From Nostoc sp. PA-18-2419 (GTDB taxonomy: Bacteria; Cyanobacteriota; Cyanobacteriia; Cyanobacteriales; Nostocaceae): a stretch of DNA of 48,459 nucleotides. The stretch spans positions 216,022 through 264,480 of the forward strand of contig NZ_SZNH01000007.1 of the NCBI RefSeq assembly GCF_005869855.1, read 5' to 3'. Position 1 is the first letter of the stretch, and each line of letters starts with the position of its first letter. The notes beneath the pieces were generated by a model. It was not told the DNA's origin. It made no database searches and was given only the letters and a program-made list of their open reading frames with translations. The translations under genes were made by a program, and so were the position numbers. Positions 9,330 to 17,105 of this stretch are shown piece after piece.

Positions 9330-10202
9330 TTATTTGCTCTGCTTTTTTGTGATATAATCCCGTATTCCACAAATTTTTCCTAATGCAGCTTGTGGCTTTA
9401 GCACAATCGCAAGGATTGCTTTAAACATTTGAAGAATTAATCTAGCTTTAAAAATATTTTTATTTGTGTATTTATCAAGCGTTAGTAAATAACTATATGT
9501 ACTATTTCTAATTTTATGAAAAATATTTCTATTAGTAATAGATGATGGTTCATGCACTATTGAAAAACTATTTATGGCAACTATATGTCCTTGATTAGCA
9601 TAGCGTAAGCAAAAATCTACATCTTCATAATAAAGAAAGTAAGCAGAGTCAAAATTAGGACATTCAAGAAAATTATTCAAATTAACAATTAGACTACACC
9701 CGGAAACCCAATCGCAATTAACATAACCCAAATCTGTATTTATTAATTTTTTTTGAGTAATGATTGCACCTGTTTTAGGAATAAAGTGACCACCAGCAAA
9801 CCAAACTTTGCCTATGGGTGTATAGATAAGAGTACCAAGAATTGAAATTTCTGGATACAATTCAAAAAATGACTTAACTTTATCTAAAGTGTTTTCTATT
9901 AAATAAGCATCGGGATTAATTATCCAAACATAGGCTTGGGAGTCTTGAATATAAATCCATTTTAAGCCTAAATTACAAGCACAACCAAAACCCAAATTAG
10001 TTCCAGCATCAAAAATCAATATAGATTCAGTTTTCAGAACATCAATAGAACGGTCATCAGATGAGTTATTAATAATAATTACTTTGTAGTCAACATTGGT
10101 TGTTTTTTGGATAGAATTAATTAATTTAAAAATTAATTTTGTAGAATAATAATTAACAATTAAAAAATAAATCACTGTAATTATATTATTTTTATATCTC
10201 AA
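9330..10202 (-). CDS. Glycosyltransferase family 2 (rhamnosyltransferase-like)
   Basis: 290 residues from a TTG at 10202; a GTG at 10175 (beginning IYFLIVNYYS) is an equally possible start, since the GT2 fold begins there. GT-A features are IIINNSSDD at about 45, TNLGFGCACNLGL (sugar-nucleotide loop), WIINPDAYL (the usual DPD/NPD metal region, here NPDA as in WbbL-like rhamnosyltransferases), and YFLYYEDVDFCLR near 197-209 with the ED-x-D catalytic motif. The gene is very AT-rich, as are its neighbours up to about 22 kb, which suggests horizontal origin of the locus. The donor may be dTDP-rhamnose (inference from rfbACD). Confidence 0.88.
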   Translation of the reverse strand: MRYKNNIITVIYFLIVNYYSTKLIFKLINSIQKTTNVDYKVIIINNSSDDRSIDVLKTESILIFDAGTNLGFGCACNLGLKWIYIQDSQAYVWIINPDAYLIENTLDKVKSFFELYPEISILGTLIYTPIGKVWFAGGHFIPKTGAIITQKKLINTDLGYVNCDWVSGCSLIVNLNNFLECPNFDSAYFLYYEDVDFCLRYANQGHIVAINSFSIVHEPSSITNRNIFHKIRNSTYSYLLTLDKYTNKNIFKARLILQMFKAILAIVLKPQAALGKICGIRDYITKKQSK

Positions 10203-10384
10203 CTAATCTTGTTAAAAAAAGAATTAGAATTTTTAGGAAATATATTTACTCACTTTGTATCTGTCATAATTATTCTTGAAATTAGTATTACTACTCAAAT
10301 ATCCAAATTATAGATGTTTTCTGTTAAAGGTCAACACATAATTTTTTATTTGAAAATTCATAATCTCCAATTACTTTTATCAAC

Positions 10385-11305
10385 TCAAAACCAAGTTTTT
10401 CCAAGCTTTCCTTGAAAACCGTGAAATGTTCCTAGCAAGCAAGCCCATATTTTTATAGTTTTTTCCTCATGATCATAAAGCAAAATTGTAACTATCCTGC
10501 GGAGTAAATATTTTATCCGCTGACTATAACTAGTTAGTCGATATAAGCCTTGGGCATAACGAGTTTCTAAATAAGTGTGATTTCGATTGATATAGTAGTT
10601 ACGTAGAACAGAGTATTGGTGAACAATCGCTTCTCGCCAAAAAAATTTTACTTTGACTGGATTACCAAAATTATGATACATAATAGCTTTAGTAACTATC
10701 AAATTACGGAATCCCTGTTGGTGTAATCTTAGTCCATAGTCGAGGTCAATTCCATCTATAAATAATTCTGCACGAGGCAAACCAATAGTTTTAGCAGCAG
10801 CAATGGAAATCAAAGAACCAGAAGTTATAGGAGAATCACATTCATAAAAATCGACATTATCCTTGTGTTTGCAACTTTTAAACTGGTCTTTTACAAAAAC
10901 TGCTCCTTCTATAACTTTCCCTGTTTTCTCATCGATAGAAGTAGGAGCAATAATTGCAATTTTCTTATCATTCTCTAAAGACAGTTTATTGTAAAATTTT
11001 AACAAAATTTCTAAACAATTTTTAGTCGGTAAACTATCCTGATCAAAAGTCCATAAAAAATCATAATCTTCCCTTATTGCCCATTCCACCCCAAGTACTA
11101 AACCTTGACCAATACCAATATTTTCTGGATAATGATGTATCAAAACCGATGCACTATTATTCAATTTTAGTAATTCTTGTTCAGAATTATCTACTACAAA
11201 AACAATATCTATTGGTATAGATTGAGATTTAATAGCTTGTATACACTTGTTAGCAGCTTGTTTATCTTGATAAAGGGTTATATAAGCTGCCACTTTTGCT
11301 CTCAT
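10385..11305 (-). CDS. Glycosyltransferase family 2 (RfbF-type rhamnosyltransferase-like)
   Basis: 306 residues from ATG 11305. It starts AAYITLYQD with VVDNSEQELLK and the ENIGIGQGLVLGVEWA loop. WTFDQDSLP gives the DQDS motif characteristic of the RfbF/RmlB-cluster rhamnosyltransferase branch of GT2. LFIDGIDLDYGLRLHQQGF is the acceptor/catalytic-base region. It probably transfers a deoxyhexose to a lipid-linked or growing glycan at the inner face of the cytoplasmic membrane. It is separated from the next GT2 gene by 182 bp of AT-rich DNA without a gene, and by 109 bp from the SDR gene upstream. Confidence 0.88.
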   Translation of the reverse strand: MRAKVAAYITLYQDKQAANKCIQAIKSQSIPIDIVFVVDNSEQELLKLNNSASVLIHHYPENIGIGQGLVLGVEWAIREDYDFLWTFDQDSLPTKNCLEILLKFYNKLSLENDKKIAIIAPTSIDEKTGKVIEGAVFVKDQFKSCKHKDNVDFYECDSPITSGSLISIAAAKTIGLPRAELFIDGIDLDYGLRLHQQGFRNLIVTKAIMYHNFGNPVKVKFFWREAIVHQYSVLRNYYINRNHTYLETRYAQGLYRLTSYSQRIKYLLRRIVTILLYDHEEKTIKIWACLLGTFHGFQGKLGKTWF

Positions 11306-11414
11306 TAATTTAGATGTTATCTAACAACTCTATTTAGGTATTTTATATTTTAATTCTCTAATCTTCAAGCTTGCTTATCAAAACGAACTAACGCAAATCA
11401 CAATCTAGATACTT

Positions 11415-12500
11415 TTAAAACAGCTTTTGATAATAACCAACATTTCTGGATACTTGAGCATTATAAATTTCCTCTAATATCTTTCGAAGATTATACTTAT
11501 ATTCCCATGTTGGATAATGAGAACGGAATTTTCTTACATCTGAAATGTACCAAATATGATCGCCAGAGCGATTCTCTTCTGTATAAGTATATTGCAGTTT
11601 TTTACCTACAATATCTTCGCAAATTGAGATTGCTTCTAACATAGAACAATTGCTATGCCGAGAACCGCCAATATTATAAACTTCTCCGCATCTGGGATTT
11701 TGATAAAAATGATAAAAAGCATTGACTAGATCGTAACTATGTATATTATCTCTAACTTGTTTACCTTGATAGCCAAATATGGTGTAAGTGTCACCTGTAA
11801 TAGTACATTTCATTAAGTAAGCTAGAAAACCATGTAACTGAGCGCCAGAATGGTTAGGCCCAGTTAAGCAACCTCCTCTAAAGGTAACAGTCTTCATGCC
11901 GAAGTATTTACCATATTCTTGAACTAATATATCTGCAGCAACTTTAGAAGCACCAAAGAGAGAATGTTTAGAGTTGTCAATTGTCATTGACTCATCAATA
12001 CCCTCTGTGTATTTATGATTTCGTTCAATTTCCCAACGTTTTTCTAACTCCTCCAACGGTAAATAGTTAGGAGTATCGCCATAGACTTTATTAGTTGAGG
12101 TAAATATAAAAGTTGTATCAGGGCAATATTGTCTAGTTGCTTCTAGTAATACTAAAGTCCCATTAGCATTAACTGTAAAATCTGTATGAGGGTCTTTTGC
12201 TGCCCAATCATGAGATGGTTGCGCTGCTGTATGAATAATTAGACAAATATCGGAGGAATATTCTTGAAAGAGGTTTTCTATTGCAGAGCGATCGCGGATA
12301 TCAATATCATAATGACGATAGCTGTCACCGTATTTATCTTCTAGGATACAGCGATTCCACTGTGTTGATGCTGATTCACCAAAAAATACCGCCCGCATAT
12401 TATTGTCGATACCCAGAACATGAAAACCATTCTGAGCAAAAAAATGAACCGATTCTGAACCAATTAAACCGCAAGAACCAGTAATTAAAACGGTGGGCAT
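11415..12500 (-). CDS. CDP-paratose 2-epimerase-like SDR enzyme with Phe in place of the catalytic Tyr
   Basis: 361 residues from the ATG at 12500; the frame extends to a TTG at 12527, but the Rossmann strand ([14 protein letters not shown]) starts immediately after 12500. It shows the extended-SDR pattern: GxxGxx[26 protein letters not shown] with the catalytic Ser/Thr region, and [10 protein letters not shown] near the substrate end. STNKVYGD and the C-terminal layout match CDP-paratose 2-epimerase (tyvelose epimerase) relatives. The expected YxxxK is FGASK, so the catalytic Tyr is Phe. I believe this belongs to a branch where that is normal, but I cannot verify it. It probably makes or modifies a nucleotide sugar for the locus. 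Confidence 0.85.
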   Translation of the reverse strand: MPTVLITGSCGLIGSESVHFFAQNGFHVLGIDNNMRAVFFGESASTQWNRCILEDKYGDSYRHYDIDIRDRSAIENLFQEYSSDICLIIHTAAQPSHDWAAKDPHTDFTVNANGTLVLLEATRQYCPDTTFIFTSTNKVYGDTPNYLPLEELEKRWEIERNHKYTEGIDESMTIDNSKHSLFGASKVAADILVQEYGKYFGMKTVTFRGGCLTGPNHSGAQLHGFLAYLMKCTITGDTYTIFGYQGKQVRDNIHSYDLVNAFYHFYQNPRCGEVYNIGGSRHSNCSMLEAISICEDIVGKKLQYTYTEENRSGDHIWYISDVRKFRSHYPTWEYKYNLRKILEEIYNAQVSRNVGYYQKLF

Positions 12501-12568
12501 AATATTTTGAATCACGTCATAGTACAACTATTAGTTTAGGATAAAATGGCCTTTTACTTGAAGTTAAA

Positions 12569-13270
12569 TTAGAACGGTTTAGTTGCTTTAATAAACATTT
12601 GTCCTCCCAGAAAATTCCAAACAAACGGTAATTTGAGATAAAGTTTTAATAATTTAGGCGATGCTGGTCTACCTTTAGTTGAATATGGCAAAAATCTGGG
12701 AATTAGAATATCAATTCTGAACCCAATAGTATATAGTAATTCTTGAAGTGAAAGATGCGTTATTGGTAATTGATGATCGATAAAATCATAATATTCTTTA
12801 ATCGAATATTTAAAATTTGGCTGGATGATTAATATTGCTCCTCCAGGCTTGAGGTAGTTAAAGCAAAATAACAAAACTTCAATTAGCTCTTCTTTATTGC
12901 TTAAATGTTCAAAAAAGTTTGAAACAAAAATTCTATCAAACCGTTCTTTTATTTTCTCCTGTTCTCTTAAGTTCAAAATATCTAGATTGAGAACATTTAC
13001 GTCAGAATTAGCAAATGCTTGAGAATCAGGATTAAGATCTATTAAGTATTTTTGTTGTGCTTGAATATTATTAATAAACTCACAATAGCCTCCCCCAATA
13101 TCTAAAGTAATTGAGTCTTTTCCCACGTGCTTTTGTAAAAAATCCTCAATTAAGATTTTCCACAACACTATTTTAGCTCTTCTCTGTTGATGATCAAAAC
13201 GGTTAGAGTAAAGTTTTTTTAGATATTCTTCTTGTTTCATAAGTCTTTGAGCTAAAAAGCTAGTTTTCAC
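12569..13270 (-). CDS. Class I SAM-dependent methyltransferase
   Basis: 233 residues from a GTG at 13270, or 223 from the ATG at 13240; neither has a clear Shine-Dalgarno sequence. The SAM-binding motif I is TLDIGGGYCEFI, and motif II/acidic loop is YLIDLNPDS. FDRIFVSNFFEHLSNKEEL and LKPGGAILIIQPNFKY match the methyltransferase-11/23 pattern. It lies between two CDP-paratose-2-epimerase-like genes, 8 bp after one of them, so it probably methylates a sugar (O- or C-methylation) of the exported glycan or a nucleotide-sugar intermediate. The substrate cannot be assigned. Confidence 0.85.
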   Translation of the reverse strand: MKTSFLAQRLMKQEEYLKKLYSNRFDHQQRRAKIVLWKILIEDFLQKHVGKDSITLDIGGGYCEFINNIQAQQKYLIDLNPDSQAFANSDVNVLNLDILNLREQEKIKERFDRIFVSNFFEHLSNKEELIEVLLFCFNYLKPGGAILIIQPNFKYSIKEYYDFIDHQLPITHLSLQELLYTIGFRIDILIPRFLPYSTKGRPASPKLLKLYLKLPFVWNFLGGQMFIKATKPF

Positions 13271-13278
13271 TAAATAAT

Positions 13279-14346
13279 TTAAGATAATATAGGTTTAAGC
13301 ATTGTTTCATATTCAACAATCCAGTTATAAATATCTTTAAGAGTTCGTTCTGGATTCATTATTGGTTTCCATCCAGTCTTATGACTTATTTTTGAACAAT
13401 CAGTAACATAGATGGGGATGTCACCTTGTCTAGCTGTTTCTTCTGATTTTATCAGAATAGATTTACCAGTAATTACCTCGCATAATTTAGTAGTTTCTAA
13501 TAGAGATAAACTATTATCAACACCTCCACCAACATTTAAAACATCTCCTTCTAATTCAGAAAAATGTTCTAACTGATAATTAATTAGGCATAATAAATCT
13601 TCAATATGTAATAAATCTCTTACTTGTTTACCTGTTCCGCCATAACCTATATAGCTTAAAGATTTTTCAAAATAGTGTGCAGCTAACCACAAAACAAAAA
13701 CACCTTGGTCAACTTTACCCATTTGCCAAGGTCCTGTAATTACACCACAACGATTGACTATAGCCTGAATATTATAAGCCTGCCGATACTCTTCAATCAG
13801 CATTTCCGAGGCTAGTTTAGTAGTACCATATAAAGAACGGTAGTTTTGCAGTGGAAATTCTTCTGCAATACCAAAATGAGACACTCCTGGTATTGTCTGT
13901 TCAACAGTAATGTTAAAGCGGGTCGGTAATTCTACTAGATTAACAGATTTAAGTGTTTCAATTGGATAAACACGACTAGTGGATAGAAAGAGCAAACGAG
14001 CTTGAATTTGTCTAGCCAGTTCAAGAACATTTATCGTTCCCACCAAATTTGTTTGCAAGACATATTGTGGAGATACAAATCCTGCAAGTACAGAAGGTTC
14101 AGCAGAACAATCAATGATGGTATCGACACTAAAAATTCCAGGATCTAAATCGCTAGAAGAACGAACATCACCATGAATAAAGTCAATTCCCAAATTTTTC
14201 AGTCTAGGAAGATTTAATTCTGAACCGCGCCTTCGGAGATTATCAAAACATATAATTTTCCACTGAGAGTAATGCTTTTTTAAATAAACTGCTAAAGAAC
14301 TACCAACAAAACCAGCACCTCCTAAGATTAGAATCTTCTCAGCCAT
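13279..14346 (-). CDS. NAD-dependent epimerase/dehydratase, CDP-paratose 2-epimerase-like
   Basis: 355 residues, extended SDR. NAD motif GGAGFVGSS is near the N-terminus, IICFDNLRRRGSELNLPRL follows as in CDP-paratose 2-epimerases, LSTSRVYP contains the catalytic Ser region, and YGTTK provides the intact YxxxK. GKQVRDLLHIEDL and VLNVGGGVDNSLSLLE are typical for the C-terminal substrate domain. It overlaps the end of the GtrA-GT2 gene by 8 bases (14339-14346) and is followed after 8 bp by the methyltransferase gene, so these are co-transcribed. With the Phe-variant paralogue at 11415-12500 it suggests a 3,6-dideoxy or similar unusual sugar, but no CDP-sugar dehydratase or reductase set is seen here. 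Confidence 0.88.
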   Translation of the reverse strand: MAEKILILGGAGFVGSSLAVYLKKHYSQWKIICFDNLRRRGSELNLPRLKNLGIDFIHGDVRSSSDLDPGIFSVDTIIDCSAEPSVLAGFVSPQYVLQTNLVGTINVLELARQIQARLLFLSTSRVYPIETLKSVNLVELPTRFNITVEQTIPGVSHFGIAEEFPLQNYRSLYGTTKLASEMLIEEYRQAYNIQAIVNRCGVITGPWQMGKVDQGVFVLWLAAHYFEKSLSYIGYGGTGKQVRDLLHIEDLLCLINYQLEHFSELEGDVLNVGGGVDNSLSLLETTKLCEVITGKSILIKSEETARQGDIPIYVTDCSKISHKTGWKPIMNPERTLKDIYNWIVEYETMLKPILS

Positions 14347-15685
14347 TTCGTTTTAACCTTTGATTTACTAGCACTCTATTATTACTTAGATGATAATCTC
14401 CCCGCGATAAATGTTTTTCTAGCCAGATGTAGAGGACTATAAATAAATATCGACTTCCCATTTCTTTAAGCTTTAACTTAGAAACACCTGTAGTTCTATT
14501 TCTCCAAATAATAGGAATAGTTGTATAAGAATATCCTCTTACTACAGCTTTAAGTGGCATTTCTACGGTTAAGTTGAAATGATGAGATACTAGAGGTGAG
14601 ATACCTTGAATAACATCTTTACGATAAATCTTAAATGCATTAGTAGTATCATTAAATTTTAAGCCAAATAAAATTTGAATAAATAAATTAGCTAAACGAT
14701 TTACAATTAACTTGTGATTAGGATAATCAATAACTTTACCTCCTTTAATGAAGCGGGAACCAAAAACACAATCGTATCCCTCTTGTAGTTTACGGTAATA
14801 AGATACGATGTCTTCTGGTGCATCCGAACTATCAGCCATAACTACCGCTACAGCATCTCCTGTAAAATTTTCTAATCCGCAACGAACTGCAAAACCAAAG
14901 CCATTAGGATAATAATTATTGACATAACGCAGCTTACTATTTTCAGAATTTATCTGCTGTAATAATTTCTCTGTATTATCTTTGCTATTGTCGTTAACAA
15001 CTAAAATTTCATAATCTACTTTTTCTTTTTCTAAAATTTGGCAAATAGTTTGAAGAGTTTGAATTATGCAGTCTTCTTCATTGTATGCAGGAATTACTAT
15101 TGATAAAGTCTTTACAGATTTGGAAATATCTATCGTTCTTGATTCATCTTTTCTTAAAGTATGATTTACTGATAGAGCTGGAGCTAATGATTCTGGATAA
15201 TATGGAACTGAGATTTTTTCTGACTGTGAATTATTATAAATTTTTTCTTTTGGGGTTTTAAATACGAAGCGATCGCTAATCAAGTAATTAATCGATGCGC
15301 TCGCAATTACACCAATTATAGTATTGATTGCATAATTAACTTTCAACCAATCTAAAATTGGAAAAATAAATAAAATGCGAGTAAATACTGAAACTCCAGC
15401 AGAGACATGGTAAAGAGGAAGTTGTCGTAAAAATACTTCTTGAATTGTCCAAATACCACCAGTCCAAACCCAAATCCGGTATATAAAAAAACTAGATATA
15501 AGCGAAATTTCAATAGATATTATATTAGCAATATTTCGTAACAAAGGGGTATTAAATTTTAACTTTTCAATTATTAAATAAATTAGTGCTAAGTTGAGTG
15601 CTGCTGCTAAACCACCACCTATCAGAAACTTTAGTATTTTGGGCTGGAATAATTTTTTTAGGGTAATCATGTTTATTAAAATCAT
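14339..15685 (-). CDS. GtrA-like membrane domain fused to a polyprenyl-phosphate GT2
   Basis: 448 residues from ATG 15685 (a second ATG at 15670 is possible). Residues about 15-145 hold four hydrophobic segments and end in SDRFVFKTP, the hallmark of GtrA/DPMS flippase-like proteins. After a Ser/Lys-rich linker, residues about 190-410 form a DPM1-type GT2: LSIVIPAYNEEDCI, ILVVNDNSKDNT, MADSSDAPED (metal-binding region) and FGSRFIKGG. Separate GtrA and GT2 genes usually cooperate to make and flip undecaprenyl-phosphate-sugar; here they are one chain with the flippase first. The product probably feeds the membrane GT-C-like protein encoded just upstream. Confidence 0.9.
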   Translation of the reverse strand: MILINMITLKKLFQPKILKFLIGGGLAAALNLALIYLIIEKLKFNTPLLRNIANIISIEISLISSFFIYRIWVWTGGIWTIQEVFLRQLPLYHVSAGVSVFTRILFIFPILDWLKVNYAINTIIGVIASASINYLISDRFVFKTPKEKIYNNSQSEKISVPYYPESLAPALSVNHTLRKDESRTIDISKSVKTLSIVIPAYNEEDCIIQTLQTICQILEKEKVDYEILVVNDNSKDNTEKLLQQINSENSKLRYVNNYYPNGFGFAVRCGLENFTGDAVAVVMADSSDAPEDIVSYYRKLQEGYDCVFGSRFIKGGKVIDYPNHKLIVNRLANLFIQILFGLKFNDTTNAFKIYRKDVIQGISPLVSHHFNLTVEMPLKAVVRGYSYTTIPIIWRNRTTGVSKLKLKEMGSRYLFIVLYIWLEKHLSRGDYHLSNNRVLVNQRLKRNG

Positions 15686-15730
15686 CAGTAATAAATATTA
15701 TTTAATAAACTTAATAATTAGAACTCGTAG

Positions 15731-17050
15731 CTAATGTTTAATTAATTTCATAGACCAAGGTTCTGGATTAGTTGGAATTATAATTTCCTGTCCACTTGGT
15801 AATTCCATAAATCTATCAGCATACTTAGCAAATTTGAAATCAGTAAAAGCAGGATGTTGCCAGTCAGTTACTATGCCAATGGACATAGTTGCTAGTATCG
15901 TTACTGCAAATATCTTCGCCATATGAGTTTTTATACTGTAGATTTTGTAACAAAGCCATATAGTTCCTAATGAAAAAGCTAATACTAAGTTAAACCAGTA
16001 ACGTCCACCGACACCAACAGGTTCAAACAGAGTTACGTGAGGAAACTCTAAAGCTATTGCTGTAAAAGGAATAAGAGTAGCAAATATAATAAATGCTCTT
16101 AGTTCTATAGAAGATTTAAGTAACAAATAAAACAATATAATAGAACCTACAATTAGAAGTGTTATATTCAAAATAATATACAATGACTCTGGCAAGCTGT
16201 TAATCAAATAATTAGTAATATGAGTACCAAAAAAAGACATTGAAAAAACTTGATTTGTTAAAATTTCTAATATTTTTCTTACATCATTAAAAGATAAAAA
16301 AATTGAGCCTATTTTACTAATTCTACTTTGACCAATTTGATTATTAGTAAGAACTAAAATTTGGGTTAATGCTGTACCTAGTAGCAGGACAAGCTTTATA
16401 TAAAATAAATTATTGATTCTCTTTTTTTGATTGCTCTTTTTTTCAAAAATAATTAAAAATAAAATTGCCAATATTATCAAAATTGAGAAAGGTCCAGTTA
16501 ATCCTCCTATCAAAATGATTAGAATATCAAATAAATTAACCAAAAAATTAGAAGATTTAGAAATAATAGCCATAAAGATTAAAAGTGCTATACGCCATTG
16601 TGCATTAGTAATGTTTGCATTGACCTCATAGCATCCAGGTAAAGCTAGATAGAGAAACGATATATAAATTCTATAATTTATATTTGGTATTAATTTTGAA
16701 AATCTAGAGGAAATTAAAAAATTTACTGGCAAAATTTGAATTATAATAGCAATCAAATTAAAAACAAGTGGTGCTGATTTGAAAGAGAACAACATACTAA
16801 ATGCCGCTGTTAATCTAGCGATAGCATCTAGATATCCTGCGTAAGGTGAGAATAATGAATTTATAATTCCATTATTGTATGTTTGGGCATAAAATACAGT
16901 TCCATCTTCTGCCCAAAATTGAGGATTTAAAATTGCATCAGGTCGCCTAGAGATAATTAATATAAAAGCAAGTAGAAACATTATTGTATGAACATACAGT
17001 AATCTGCGTCCGCTAGGATTATGTGAATAAATAGCGCGGTTAGTTTCCAT
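15731..17050 (-). CDS. Polytopic membrane protein, possible GT-C glycosyltransferase
   Basis: 439 residues with about ten hydrophobic segments spread over the whole length. After the first segment comes NPQFWAEDGTVFYAQTYNNG, an acidic (ED) loop in the place where GT-C enzymes carry their catalytic acid in the first periplasmic loop. I do not recognise a specific family. The neighbouring GtrA-GT2 fusion would supply undecaprenyl-phosphate-sugar, the donor used by GT-C enzymes, which supports but does not prove this role. The gene lies 45 bp upstream of the GtrA-GT2 gene and 55 bp after the large GT4-methyltransferase gene. It is very AT-rich and Ile/Leu-rich. Confidence 0.7.
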   Translation of the reverse strand: METNRAIYSHNPSGRRLLYVHTIMFLLAFILIISRRPDAILNPQFWAEDGTVFYAQTYNNGIINSLFSPYAGYLDAIARLTAAFSMLFSFKSAPLVFNLIAIIIQILPVNFLISSRFSKLIPNINYRIYISFLYLALPGCYEVNANITNAQWRIALLIFMAIISKSSNFLVNLFDILIILIGGLTGPFSILIILAILFLIIFEKKSNQKKRINNLFYIKLVLLLGTALTQILVLTNNQIGQSRISKIGSIFLSFNDVRKILEILTNQVFSMSFFGTHITNYLINSLPESLYIILNITLLIVGSIILFYLLLKSSIELRAFIIFATLIPFTAIALEFPHVTLFEPVGVGGRYWFNLVLAFSLGTIWLCYKIYSIKTHMAKIFAVTILATMSIGIVTDWQHPAFTDFKFAKYADRFMELPSGQEIIIPTNPEPWSMKLIKH

Positions 17051-17105
17051 GAATCAGTTACTCACTCGGTTACTTTGCAATATGATTGCCCTATGATTGC
17101 AGAAA

